From contig OX419756.1 in the NCBI GenBank assembly GCA_948567375.1, positions 31,014,333 through 31,078,332 on the forward strand: a DNA stretch of 64,000 nt. The letters are read 5' to 3'. Numbering within the stretch: position 1 is the first letter of the stretch; each line of letters begins with the position of its first letter. The notes under the pieces are model-generated. The model was not told the DNA's origin. It did no database searches and was given only the letters and a program-made list of their open reading frames with translations. The stretch comes from Lunularia cruciata (lineage: Eukaryota > Streptophyta > Marchantiopsida > Lunulariales > Lunulariaceae). This document shows, piece after piece, positions 20,643 through 31,634 of this stretch. The position numbers were made by a program, and so were the translations under genes.

Positions 20643-22400
20643 ATGTACTCCAGATCTCAATAAATTCCTACTCCATGTGGGGATTTCCTATGTCTTCTTG
20701 ATAGGGAAAACTTTGCACAACTCATATGAACATAACTCTTTTTGTATAGTTTTGGTTCAAGTGTTCTAGGATTTAATGGAAAGCTTGTGAGATAAGCTTT
20801 TCAATGATATAAAATAGATTTCAAGTAGATCACTAAACCTCCCTCAAAAAGCTTGCAAAATTGATCAGGTTTTTTCAACTCTCACCCTAATTTTCAAATC
20901 CCCTTTTTAGGGTTTTTCCCCTGGTTCTTGCCAACTTCCTCCTGATTTCTAAATCAGATGTACACTTGATCTTCACAAAACACTGTGGAAATCTGAATTC
21001 TCAATCATAGTCACAAAAGTGAGAAAATTGACATTCAATTAAGATTGAAGAAAGAAATGCTCCTCCAAGCTTATGACAGTCTTTTCAATAAAACTTGTTG
21101 CATCAGATCTCATTCTCTATGAGCCCATAGCCAACCAAATGTTTCCACAGTAGTTGGTCCTGCTCTTGGTTAACACTTTGTAAAGTTTGATGGCCTAATC
21201 CAACCCCAATCCCTAGATATGGATCAATTCCTAAGTTGAGTTAACTTGTGAGCTCTACAGACTTAGGTATACTTGATTCAAGACCTTGAATTCTTATTTG
21301 AAGAATTCACATGAAACCTTCACACAAAGGTGCACATTGTAACCAAAAACAAGATGGAGATTTTCATAAGGTATCTCAAGCCACAACTTGGGGAGTGACC
21401 AAAACTCCAAACCTGATCATTAGGTATTGTCCATCACCTTACACCTCAAGAGCTTCAACTTCAATCAACCAGATCTGATTTAAGATTGATCCAAACTGAA
21501 ATTTCTTGTGCTCATTACTATAATTAGTTTTTCTACTCTCCAACTCTACTAACAGATAGTGAAAATATCTCAAGAAGCTCCCTCAATTGCCTACTTTGTG
21601 TTCCTAGGTATTAATTTTACCCCCGTTGATTCAATTGATCATATCCCTCTTAGATATAGCTCAAATCGTGTGATCTCTATCTTTAGATTATAGCTTGTCA
21701 GCTCCTCTTTTCAACCATGTCCTTGAATGGTCTCCTTGAACTCCCTTGATGGTCTAAAAACTCTAGTCTTCTCTCTTGGGACCCAATCTCTTTCACATTT
21801 GTCTTTGTCTTTTTATTTTTTGACAAATGGACCCCACAACTCCACATTGAAGCTTATGAGCAAAAATTTAGGCATTCCTCAACTATAGAAGCACATATAT
21901 TGTCAAGTTCTAGACATGCTCATAACTAAGCACCGGAAGGACAATAGGATCCGGGTTTCTCATCACCGACTCCACAAATACCGCCCCAAAATGTGCCACC
22001 AACCAGTCTTGCAAGCCGTCACGGTGCAAAATCTAAGCCTAATGAGAAAAGGACTTGGGAGTAGCAGGTTGAGAGCATGGGACATCTCATGCTCAAACAC
22101 TTCCTTTGATGTACAACCACTCACAGACTGCTACAACTCTCACTCCTAACGTCCTCCTCCCCCTTGAGACTCCTAGATTCAAACATACCCTCGTCTCTGC
22201 ATTTGACCTCACTTTTATTCATTAGAGCTCTCAAACTTGATAAGATTGTAGCCCACATAGCCAATCACATACATATACATAGATTGCTCACATTTCAGCA
22301 TCTCATCTGTTGGATCTAGCAAACAACCTACTCAAACAACTATGTGGACATAAATTATGATAAGTCACTTTTTATGGGCTATGCAAATCACAACATGACA
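20643..22400. repeat. F repeat, partial (about 1.76 kb), non-coding
   Basis: It is colinear with about 38720-40482 of the F insert in X1 (shared blocks near AAATTCCTACT, TTTTTAGGGTTT, CTTGGGGAGTGACC and CACATGGCCAATCACATACA). The right end CAACATGACA at 22400 matches the end of F at 40482 (CAACACGACA); beyond it the two copies differ completely, which fixes the element end. The first 450 bp or so are missing at the X junction. Only short scattered frames are present; I see no gene. Confidence 0.75.
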
Positions 22401-23779
22401 CCGGGGGTAAATGTAACACCTATTTATGCATTTGTGTGGTATTATTATATTTGTACTATTTGTATTATAAGTATTTAAGAGATATTATTTATATAGAGAT
22501 AAAAGATAGTTTTACATTAGCCATGATTGGCTAAAGTCAATCATAGCTAAGATAGAGAGAACCTTACTTTAGGGAAAGTGAAAAATATGAGCTCCTCTAT
22601 TTTGGATTCTAGTGTATTGACTTGGTATTATTCTAGGTATTTTGCTTTGAGGAAAGAGTTGAGAACTCTTGGACCTACAAGTCTTTTTGTTTTAAATTCT
22701 TCTATAGGCCAAGGATAGCCCATGTGAAGGAATCCTTGACTCAGTGGTTGGGTTGGTAACACCCATTTGTGCACGTGTGTGGTATTGTGATATGTAGCTT
22801 GGTATTACAAATACTTGAGAGATATTATTTATATAGAGATAATGAATGGTTCTTATTAGTCATGATTAGCTAAAGTTAGTCATAGCTAAGATAATGGAGA
22901 CCTTACTTTAGAGGAAGTAGAAAAGATGAGCACCACTATTTTTGATTCTAGTCTATTGACTTTGTATAATTCATAGGTGTTTGGCTTTGAGGAAAGAGTT
23001 GAAAACTCTTGGACCCGCAAGTGTTTTTTTTGGGATTCTTCTACAGTCCAAGGATAGCGCATGTGAATGAATCCTTGACTTAGTAGTTGGGTTAATATAA
23101 GATCACATGCTTAGTGGAATATGCCCATGTGGATTGATATTCTTTTATACTTTTTGACTTTACTTGACTTAGCTTAGTAACTTGAGTTATTGTGGTAAAT
23201 AATAACTTTAGTGCGTAAATATTTCACAAGAATATAAACAAGGGGTGAGGAGGTACTCATCATCCTTCCATTTGCAACTATCTCTCTCTCATTAAGTTCT
23301 CTTTAGTCTTGGAATGTTAGCATTGGAAGAGTATGATGGAGTTGGGGTTTCTTGCCTTCTTAGTCCCTAGTGTGCTATCATGATAACAATCAGAGGTTCA
23401 TCTTGAGTGAGAGCTAGGCCAACTCACAGGTCAAGGTAAGACCACTTGCTTAGGCAAATATTCTCATGAGTATGGATATTCCTTTAGACTTTAGACTTTA
23501 TTTGACTTTTAGCCTAGTAATTTGAATTACTCCAATAATTAGTAACTTTGGTTTCTAACTATTTCACAAGTATATAACTTAGGGGTGAGGAGGTACTCAT
23601 CATCCTTTTATTTGCATCTCTCTCTCTCATTGAGTTCTCTAGTGAGCATTGGTTTGAGTCTAGAGTGTTAGCCTTGGAGGAGTATGATGGATTTGGGGTT
23701 CCTTGCCTTCTTCGTCCATGGTGCGCTACCATAATAGCCATCAAGGATTCATCCTAAATGAGAGGCATCCCGGATCACA
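22401..23779 (+). repeat. A polypurine tract plus 3' LTR, interrupted by another A LTR
   Basis: CCGGGGGTAAA (22401-22411) is identical to the polypurine tract next to the A 3' LTR at 62723. The LTR starts TGTAACACC at 22412, stops at 22753 and resumes at 23429 with GGTCAAGGTAAGACCAC, ending GATCACA at 23779. Total LTR length without the insert is about 693 bp, the same as 2065-2756. All internal A sequence upstream of the tract is gone. Confidence 0.8.
22754..23428 (+). repeat. A LTR inserted in an A LTR (solo)
   Basis: A full-length copy from TGGTAACACCC (start with an extra G) to CAACTCACA sits inside the outer LTR at GGTTGGGT/CAAGG. The left flank ends TGGGT and the right begins GGT, consistent with a 5-bp duplication that lost two bases. 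It is a solo LTR: neither primer site nor polypurine tract adjoins it. Confidence 0.8.
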
Positions 23780-23908
23780 TGACTTCCTTTAGCTAATCAT
23801 GACTATTATAGAACCATCCTTTATTTCTATCTAAATAATATCTCTCAAGTACTTGTAATACCAAACTAAATATCATAATAGCACATACATGCACAAATAG
23901 GTGTTACA
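23780..23908 (-). repeat. Inverted fragment of A LTR
   Basis: On the minus strand, TGTAACACC at 23908 opens the first 130 bp of an A LTR, ending at 23780 directly against the end of the outer plus-strand LTR. The rest of this LTR is missing. Confidence 0.7.
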
Positions 23909-25130
23909 GGTCACACTTACACATGCATTAAAGAGATGAAATTCTATGCAATCTATGGGCAAGGAACAATTTGCAATATCTTTGGGATAGAAATTGTGCA
24001 TTATCATTAGAGTATCTTGGACAATGTTTCATCATAAAGGAAAACTTTTGTAGGAGTAACATCTTGACGCTTGCTTCCAACACAATAGAGTTTGTTGATT
24101 AGATACTTGAGTGCTTCATGATCAATATGAAACAAAAAACTTATCCCTATAAGGTAATGTCACAAATTTTGGACAGCAAAGATCATTCTTAGGCACTCTT
24201 CCTCTATTATTGAGTAGTTCTTCTACTGAATTGAATTGCCAACTAGCACAATAGATTGAGTGTTTCCAATGTTCCTCATAGTATTGAGCTAGCACAATGC
24301 CCATTGCCATGTTAGAGGTATCCAAAAACTTGAAAAGTGAGTTTCCAATTAGGTGCTCCTAAAATTAGAGTAGTGGCCAACTTTTGTTTCAAAGTTTTGA
24401 ATGCTTTAGTGCATTTTTGGTCCACAAAATATTTGACTATGGTGTAAAATAAGCCAAGAAGTGTAGAGGCTATCTTAGCACACATGTGGAACTATCTCTT
24501 GTAATATCCAATATAGCCTAAAAAGCTTATAAGATCATGTATGGTCTTTAGGTATGAGCAATTCCTGAACGCGCTGGATCTACTTGGAGTCCACCATCAT
24601 GCCATTTCCACAAACTAGGAGACCAAAGAGGGTTCCACAATCCCCATAGATACTTATGGGGATTAAGGAAATCCTAACTTGCCTATAAATTTGCATCATG
24701 GCCCATAGTACATTGATATGGTCAATGTGGGAACTATGCATGCACATATCATTGAGATATAGTTCTATGTCCTTCTTTACCTTGCCAAAGGAGATCATGT
24801 AGCATTGGAATATCATAGGAGCATTTTGCAACCCAAAGTGCATCACTTGGTACATATAGGTGCCCCATTCCAAGAAAAAAGTAGTTTTTCATTTGTCTTC
24901 TGGAGCAATGGAAATTTGGTTGTAGTTGGAATACCCATCCATAAATGAGAAACATTGGCTATGGGCCACCTTATCCAAAAGTATATTAGTGAACAAGATT
25001 GGAAAGGGTTCTGGAATGGTTTGGGCATTCAACTTTCAAAAGTCCACATAGATTTGCACCTTTCTTGTATCTTTTTTTGGGACTACCAAGATTGGGGAGG
25101 CCCATCTCTTTCTCCTACAAGATAGATAAA
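23909..25130 (-). pseudogene. G element pol: RT and RNase H remnants
   Basis: Minus-strand frames give ASPILVVPKK (next to 25100), CVDF-KLNAQT, FMDGYSNYNQISIAPED, EWGTYMYQVMHFGLQNAP and, near 24750, YLNDMCMHS. The last is the YxDD box with the first catalytic Asp changed to Asn. RNase H follows (LDTSNMAMGIVLAQ; HIDHEALKYLINK). At least a dozen stops and several frame changes are present. It is a different, older gypsy lineage from A, B and X. The N-terminal side of RT (DELEKLLK...FIY) lies at about 28943-28980, beyond the solo X LTR. Confidence 0.75.
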
Positions 25131-28100
25131 TATGGTACCCACATTTTTTTTTCTTCTCAATTTGGAAGAATAAGTGTACAGAGAAGTCGAATTGCACCTA
25201 TATGGCCGAAGAAGGCAAAGAAAAGTGCCCTCGGGATGAAACTCAAGGTAAGGTGACTTTGGGTTATAAGGCAAGGTACTCGGAATTGCCCTGTCAGCAT
25301 ACAACCCAAAGTAAGGAGTCTTTGTCTTAGGGGTACTCAACCCGAGGCAAGGACATTGTAACAACTTTCCTTTGGGGCGAGACATTCAAGAAGGTACCAT
25401 TTAAAAACGATAGACATACGCGTGAAGGACTCTTGACAATGACATGAGCATGCAGGAGGTGTGATTTCTTGGTAGAAAATTGAATTGAAGAAAGACAGAA
25501 AAGGCGCAACTCTATAAAAAATTGGGCTAAAGACAAAGCGAAGGGAAGAAGAACTCCAAATTTTCCATTGCCGTTAAGAAGTCATCCTGTAGGAGATTGT
25601 GGGAAGGGAAGTAGAGTTGAAGACATGCTGGTGTGTCAAGAGGAAGTCGATAGAGTTAATCTGGGGATCAGTAGGAAGAATAGTCCCTAGCCTAGAGTGG
25701 AAGAGAGAAAGATGGGAGGTGGGAAGAAGAACTCCAAATTTGTAGTGAGAAATCATGCAATTTGGAGGTTAGATGTGATTGCAAGAATTGAGGTCTTGAG
25801 CAAGCTTTGGATCACATTCTTGGCATGGAACTGAAATGTTAGCTTTCTAGGGATCATGACTGAGATCATTGAGAGTAAGTGTCTTGATAGCCCTAAGGAA
25901 GAAAGGAAGAGAGGAAATCCGGCTCGATGGACAGAGTCGGATTGGAGGTTAGTACTTGGGAGAGAAGCAGGCGCAGAGCATGGTGCCACGTTCTTGGGGA
26001 AGGGGGAAGTAGCTGAAGAAACCCAAGAAGTGAGAAATGCCTTCTCTTCAAAGCGCACAAAGAATGGTTACAAAGTGGAGAACTACAAGGATCATGTCAA
26101 GAGAAGGATCGTGAGTGCTCTAATGGCAATCTTGAAGCCAGAGAGAATGACTTATGTGATGAAGCACCAAGCGGTGTTCTTCCATAAGATGTTTGCAAGA
26201 GAGCCAATTAACTAGGCAAAGTGTCTTCATGGGAGGACAAGACAATTGGTGTGGAATTAGCGGGACAAGTTGCCTTGACATTACATTGTGCCGTTTGCAG
26301 CCCATTTCTATCTGGGGCTGAACTTGCTCAATGCGGCGGAGCAAAATAAGATGGTGTCCCATTTCCATCTCCACTTAAGAAGAGATGTTGATGCGGAGGA
26401 GCAGCAATACATTCTTCAGATCAGGAGCAGTGATGAGTACTACACGTAGATAGGGCAGAGTGTGCAGTTGGAAGTGAGCACTCCAAAGTCAATGAAGAGG
26501 AGTCAACAAGAAGAAGAAGAAGTAGAGAAAGCACGACCTCAGAAGGCTAGAAGGGTAAACCCAAGGAAAGAACTGGTGGTAATCACGTTGTCGGAAGAAG
26601 AATCGGAAGGAGAAGCCAAGTGCAAGTCCAAAGATTTGGAGAGGAAGGAAGAACCCAAGTTCACACTATAGAGTGGAGACACGAGTAGTGACAGCAATGA
26701 TGGAGTGGAGATGAAATTGGTACCCAAAGAAGAGGAAGCCAAGATGGATACAGAGGAGAAAGGTAACTTGAAACTAGAAGACAAAGTTATAGAGCAAGAA
26801 GAGAAAAGAGTTACAATTCAAAGGGGAGTTTGTTCCAAACAAAAGGCGAAGTGTGGAGCGGGGCCAAGATAGGTAAGAGAAGAGGAGGATGGAAGTTTAG
26901 GGAGTGAAGAATCCATTCCTATAAGGCAACTCTAGCTTAGAAGGTGAGTGTCAAGTGAGGAAGAGGTGAAGAAGGAGATAAGTCCATGAGTCAAAAGGAA
27001 TGAAAGTGAAGGAGTCAAGTATTTGCAAGAGGTTGTATGCCCATTGTTGGTGAAATTAGAGCACCGGAAGAAAGAGATGCAGTCAAAGTGTCTGGAGGTG
27101 AAGACTGTATTGCAAGTGTTAGCTCGATTAGAAGAAGAGAACTCAAAAGTAAAGAAGAGGATAATCCAAGGTGAGGATGAAAAGGAAGTACTACAAGTAG
27201 ATGCAATAGTACAAAATCAAGTGATTGAGAACTTGAAGAGAGAAGTGAGGAATAGAGAGGAACTCATAGAACATAGTGACATAGCGAGGGAACGACAAGT
27301 AGTTGAGTATGAATCTTGAAGCAGTAGTTTACTGATTTGAGATTAGAAATTATCCATACTATGGCAAGAGTAGTCGAGAAAGAGCAAGAGCTTGATAGAG
27401 TGATGGAGAGTGTAGAAGAGAAGAAGCAACTCTAGCAAAGAGAATTGACAATGAGATATTGAGAGGAAGAAAGGTTGAGAGAGTTACTTTGCAATCAGGA
27501 GGAGAAGATTGTACAGAAGGAGAAGGAGAAGGAAACTATGAAAGCTGAGTTCAAAGTGGAATTGGCAATGTATAGAGAAGATTGGCTTGCGGATCAAGAA
27601 CGAGAGAGAAAAATGAGATTGGAGCCCTTGAAGGAGATTGTGGTCAAGATGAATGTGATGTTGAGTACAAAAGCCAACGTGCAAATTAAAGAAACAAGAC
27701 TGCACAAGTTGAAGTTGTTGGTGCATGAGATGGGGAGGAGAAATGCAAAGGATAAGGACTTGAATACCTTACTCATCAGTCTCAGAACTCGTGTAGATAG
27801 AAAGATATTAGAAGTAGAAGATAATATCACAATTAGATAAGACTTAGTGAAATTAGAGATAGATAAACTTTGGAAGGATGTAAGAGCAAAACCCAAAGTA
27901 GATAACATAGGAGTGCAAATGTCTTTGGAGTTACCATTGGAGATGTTAGAGAAGAGTGGGTAGGGAGATGAAGCTTTAGAAGGGTTACCCACTAGTGGAA
28001 TTGCAGATCAGGAAAGAGAAGTAGTAGAATTAGTAGAGGAATTAGTAGTTGTGAAATCTGAGGACAGAGTAGTAGTAGATTAGTAGTGAGTGAAGTTATT

Positions 28101-28937
28101 TTGGGATTGAAAGCCAAAGAAGAAGTAGACATCGGATTGGGTTAGTAACAGTTTTGAGATTTGAAAGGGCAGATATGAAGAGGTGCATTTTCATTTTGGA
28201 TCTACAGGTTAGAAGATTTGTTAGGAAATGGTATAGTTGTTAGAACTGTCGATTGCTTCACTATTTAACAATGGCATTTGCAAGAAAATGTTGTTCAATG
28301 CTCATTATTTTTGAGAATAGATAAAGCAAAGTGTTGTGAAGTAGTGCTTGTTGCTTGAGCTTGATTCCTAGTATCAATTTTGTGTTTTTATTTGTGAGTG
28401 TTGGGAGAAATTTGAAGTGCAAGTCAGTGTGTTTGTTGGATGGTGGATTCCGCAGCCTTGATCTTTACTCTGTGTGTTTGATCCTGAGTGAAGTGCAATC
28501 AAAGCAATGCCTTGAAAAGACTGAGAGGAATTGTAGTGTTGGTAGTATTCTACATTTGTGAGTGTAGCGCAAAGTTGATGTGAAGCAATTTTGATCAAGG
28601 AAGTTGTGCATTCAGTGGAGGGGGAAAACACAATTCTGAGGCAAAGTGGTTTTGCAATGAAGTGCCATTTTTGAGAGAACATGAATCATCACAATCAAGA
28701 CTATTTGGAAAGATGTGATAGAGTTGTGATTGAGATGTTAATTTGTGACGAGACTGTGAGTCAATGCTTGTTACTCTCTTCAGGGTGTGGTTTCTACTTG
28801 AGAGATTAAAGACGCAACCAAGAAGAACTACATTATGACATTTGACTTTGTATTTGACCAATTTTGAATCGTATCTCTGCAAGAATGAAATTAGCTTACT
28901 TGATTATCAGAAAAGTGATAGTTGTTGGGTTGTCACA
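25131..28937 (+). repeat. Solo long-form X LTR, 3.8 kb, duplication ATAAA
   Basis: It starts TATGGTACCCACATTT (TG decayed to TA) and ends TTGGGTTGTCACA. It is flanked on both sides by ATAAA (25126-25130 and 28938-28942). Removing it and one ATAAA rejoins the G reverse transcriptase. This is the clearest proof that the 3.8-kb unit is an LTR and not a gene plus unrelated repeats. A TATTTAA block near 28260 may be the promoter. Confidence 0.9.
25712..28145 (+). pseudogene. LTR-encoded protein of X, near full length (about 800 codons)
   Basis: ATG at 25712 (MGGGKKNSKFVVRN) opens a frame running to about 28145, inside an LTR. N-terminal domain, about 230 residues: WRLDVIARIEVLSKLWITF, SDWRLVLGREAG, FLGKGEVAEETQEV, IVSALMAILKPERMTYVMKH, FFHKMF and HYIVPF. 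Linker, about 200 residues: runs of Glu/Lys and basic patches such as KKARP-type segments (26462-26870). Coiled coil, about 350 residues: LARLEEENSKVKKRIIQ, EEKIVQKEKEKETMKAEFK and ISLRTRVDRKILEVEDN (27023-27860). Tail: LEMLEKSG and EEVDIGL-type motifs to 28145. Stops (for example 25831, 26214, 26671) and frameshifts (near 27319) break it. Function unknown; the shape suggests a structural or scaffold protein. It is present in at least five copies here, each with the same domain order. Confidence 0.6.
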
Positions 28938-28942
28938 ATAAA

Positions 28943-31634
28943 CAAGCACTTTAGTAGTTTTTCTAGTTCATCTTATATCTCTTGAGACTAGATGGTGTTC
29001 AATTGATATGGTTTTGATCTGATTGGAGCAATATCTTAACAAAGTAGGATTTGAGATTGACACATTTGGGGATCAACACCCAAAAGTTCCACGAAGTTGT
29101 AGGAAAAGAATCTCAAAATTCTCAAAAGAGGTCTTAATAGGTAGGCTGATCCTTGACCAACACATTGGTACTGATTTTGACCTATTTAGGTGCTCCATTT
29201 GTTTACAAGATGTCAAGATCAGAAAACTTGTCCATGACCTACAAGTAGAGAGGGATGGTCTCAGATGGTTGCTCAGAGCTTTTTCCAAAACTTATCATTG
29301 CAATCATCCTCAAGTATTGCCTAATGGACTTCTTGTTCCTTTTTAGCTCATTTTGTGTGCTTCTCCAAACAATCATCAATGATGGTAAGAGCTTGCTCCA
29401 AAAATGGCTTGAGCTATTGGGATGGAAAACTATCATCACGAGTAACAACTAGAATGACCTTGTTATGCATAATGGGCTTCCTTGCTTCTTCATAAGGGAT
29501 AAAGATATCATCATGGAGAGGTCTATTAAGATGAATGGATTTCTCATTTGACTCTTTTTCCTTACAATTGATCTCATCCTTGATGTAGCACCAAGAGGTA
29601 GTCATGGTTCATGATTATGTTCCATTGTAAGGCAATAGAAACATTATTTGGTCAAAAGCTCTATCATCAGATTTATAACATCCTTTGAATCAAAAGAAAC
29701 ATCTTTTGGAGCCATGGAAGTGGGCATGCCAAGAACATTTTGTGGCTTTGCTAGAAGAATGAGGCTAAAGCCATGTAATTTTTCACCACTTGCTACTACA
29801 AGCAAGGCACAACCACTCATCTCTTTTGTGGTAATCAACCAAGAAGGTTTGGTCATCAATGAGTATAGGGACCTTGGACAACACTTTGAGAGGGTGATCT
29901 TCTCCCATCAACCATTTAGAGAAGGGTGTAAGTGTTCCTCATACCCTTTAGTCCCAAGGTCTTCATTATCCCTTTGATCATACACTCACCAAGGATCTAG
30001 AGTCAATGTGATAGTTTGGAATAACATTCCAATTTGGATTGTTACATGAATGTTTGGGTCTGGAACTTGGTATAGCTTGAAATTATATCAACTGATGTGG
30101 TGTATAGGATTTCCATATTTTAGTCTATTGTACATCTATGTAATCAGATCCCTAGGAGACAACATTCCTGGTAAGTGGATCTTTGAAGCATATTATGGAG
30201 ACAACATTCTTGGTAAGCGGATCTTTGAAGCATACTATGGACCGTTCCTTCATTATGCAATCTTTTGTGCTCTGTATGGGACGCTTTACAAAGCTGCTTT
30301 ATAGTAATATTGGCTCTTAGTTAGCCAAGTTAGCAATAATTTCATAGTCATGTATGATGGAAGTTGGTGGTTTCTTTGCCAAAGTATCAAACATAGGGAC
30401 TACAACCCTATACATTTCTAGAGAAGGCTGAGAGGTTTCATCCTACTTGTTTCTCCATCCAAACTCCCAAAGGAAAATCTATCAAAAGTAGAGTTGTTTC
30501 CTTGGCTAGGTGCTACATAAGTGCGGGCACGAGTTGTGAGGAACACATTTTCTTTTACAAAAGCATCTTCATTGGTTGGCACTGTTATTCTTTTAGTAAA
30601 AGTTTCTTGAATTGCAATGAAATGCACATTCCTATTAGGACTTGCATAAATCTATGGGTCAGATTTTTTCTGGTGCTCGCTGTGTTTGAGTAATGAAATT
30701 CTAAAAGTTTGGGTATTGTGCCATGGTATGTGCTCTAGAGCAGAATGTGCAATAAGGAGGCTTGTTGGGACATTGGTTTGCATACTGATTCTCAATACAA
30801 ATGTGACAATGTATATCAATTTTGGGAGGTCTTCTACCTTGTCCATTTCCTCTTCTCCTTTAGAAAGGTATAGTGTTGGTTGTAGTTTTTGTGTTGTAGG
30901 ACAATATCCACAACATATGCTTATTTTTCTTGAGGCTCTTGGCACCTTCAAGTGTTCTACCATTTGCAACTCTTGTCACCCTTCAGTTTCTATCAATGCA
31001 TAACTTGTCCTTGCATAACTTGTTAGAGAATAGGCCATTGAATCAATGTTGCATGACTCCAATGAAACATTGGCTAATTTATTATACCATGGCATATTCA
31101 TCCAATATATTTTGTGCCATACAAAAATTTTCAAACATTTGTAGGAATGATTCAAAGTCTTTTTGCCCAATGAATGCTATTGTTATGTAGTATAAAATTT
31201 TTTCCTCCTCTTGATGCCAATGCCATTGCAGCAACAACTATGGGAATTGCACAAGTTGACAAAAGTGTCATTACTAAAGAGTGTGCATGTGTAAATGTAG
31301 GTTGTACAACTAGGGTAGATGGGTTTCTCTTGGCAGAAGTGCTTGCTATAAAAGGTCTTTCTTGCTATTTAGCAAGAGTACTTGTAGCATGGGAGGTAAT
31401 GCTTCCCCTAAATTCAAAACAATAGAACTTGTAGAAATGGAAGGTAATGCTAACCCCATATTGAAAACATCCTTGCTTGTAGAAATAGGAGATAATGCTT
31501 CCCAAGACTTTAAACAACCACATCCTTGCTACATGGAGTAGAATAAACATATCTTATGTGAGTCATAAAGAGTAGTGGAGAGGAAATATGTATCAATGAG
31601 TAGGAGCACCAAAAATTTTGGTGGGTTGGCTTAG
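28943..31634 (-). pseudogene. G element, region upstream of RT, strongly degraded
   Basis: This is the continuation of G on the minus strand. Next to the solo LTR, DELEKLLKCLFIY matches the usual opening of gypsy RT before SPI(V)VVPKK. Further upstream, short frames occur (29605-29414, 29859-29644, 30627-30418, 30969-30652) that I cannot assign motif by motif; protease and gag would be expected here. No D-S/T-G or CCHC motif was found with confidence. On the plus strand 29023-29346 is open for 107 codons but resembles nothing I know. Confidence 0.4.
30155..30238. repeat. Two 42-bp tandem units
   Basis: Units at 30155-30196 and 30197-30238 (GGAGACAACATTCYTGGTAA...) differ at about four positions. 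42 bp is a multiple of three, so it would not shift a frame of G. Confidence 0.85.

Noticed and set aside
20643..22400. A single-copy gene or UTR, because of mRNA-like sequence
   Set aside because: It is colinear with the F insert at 38720-40482 and shares its exact end, so it is a repeat.
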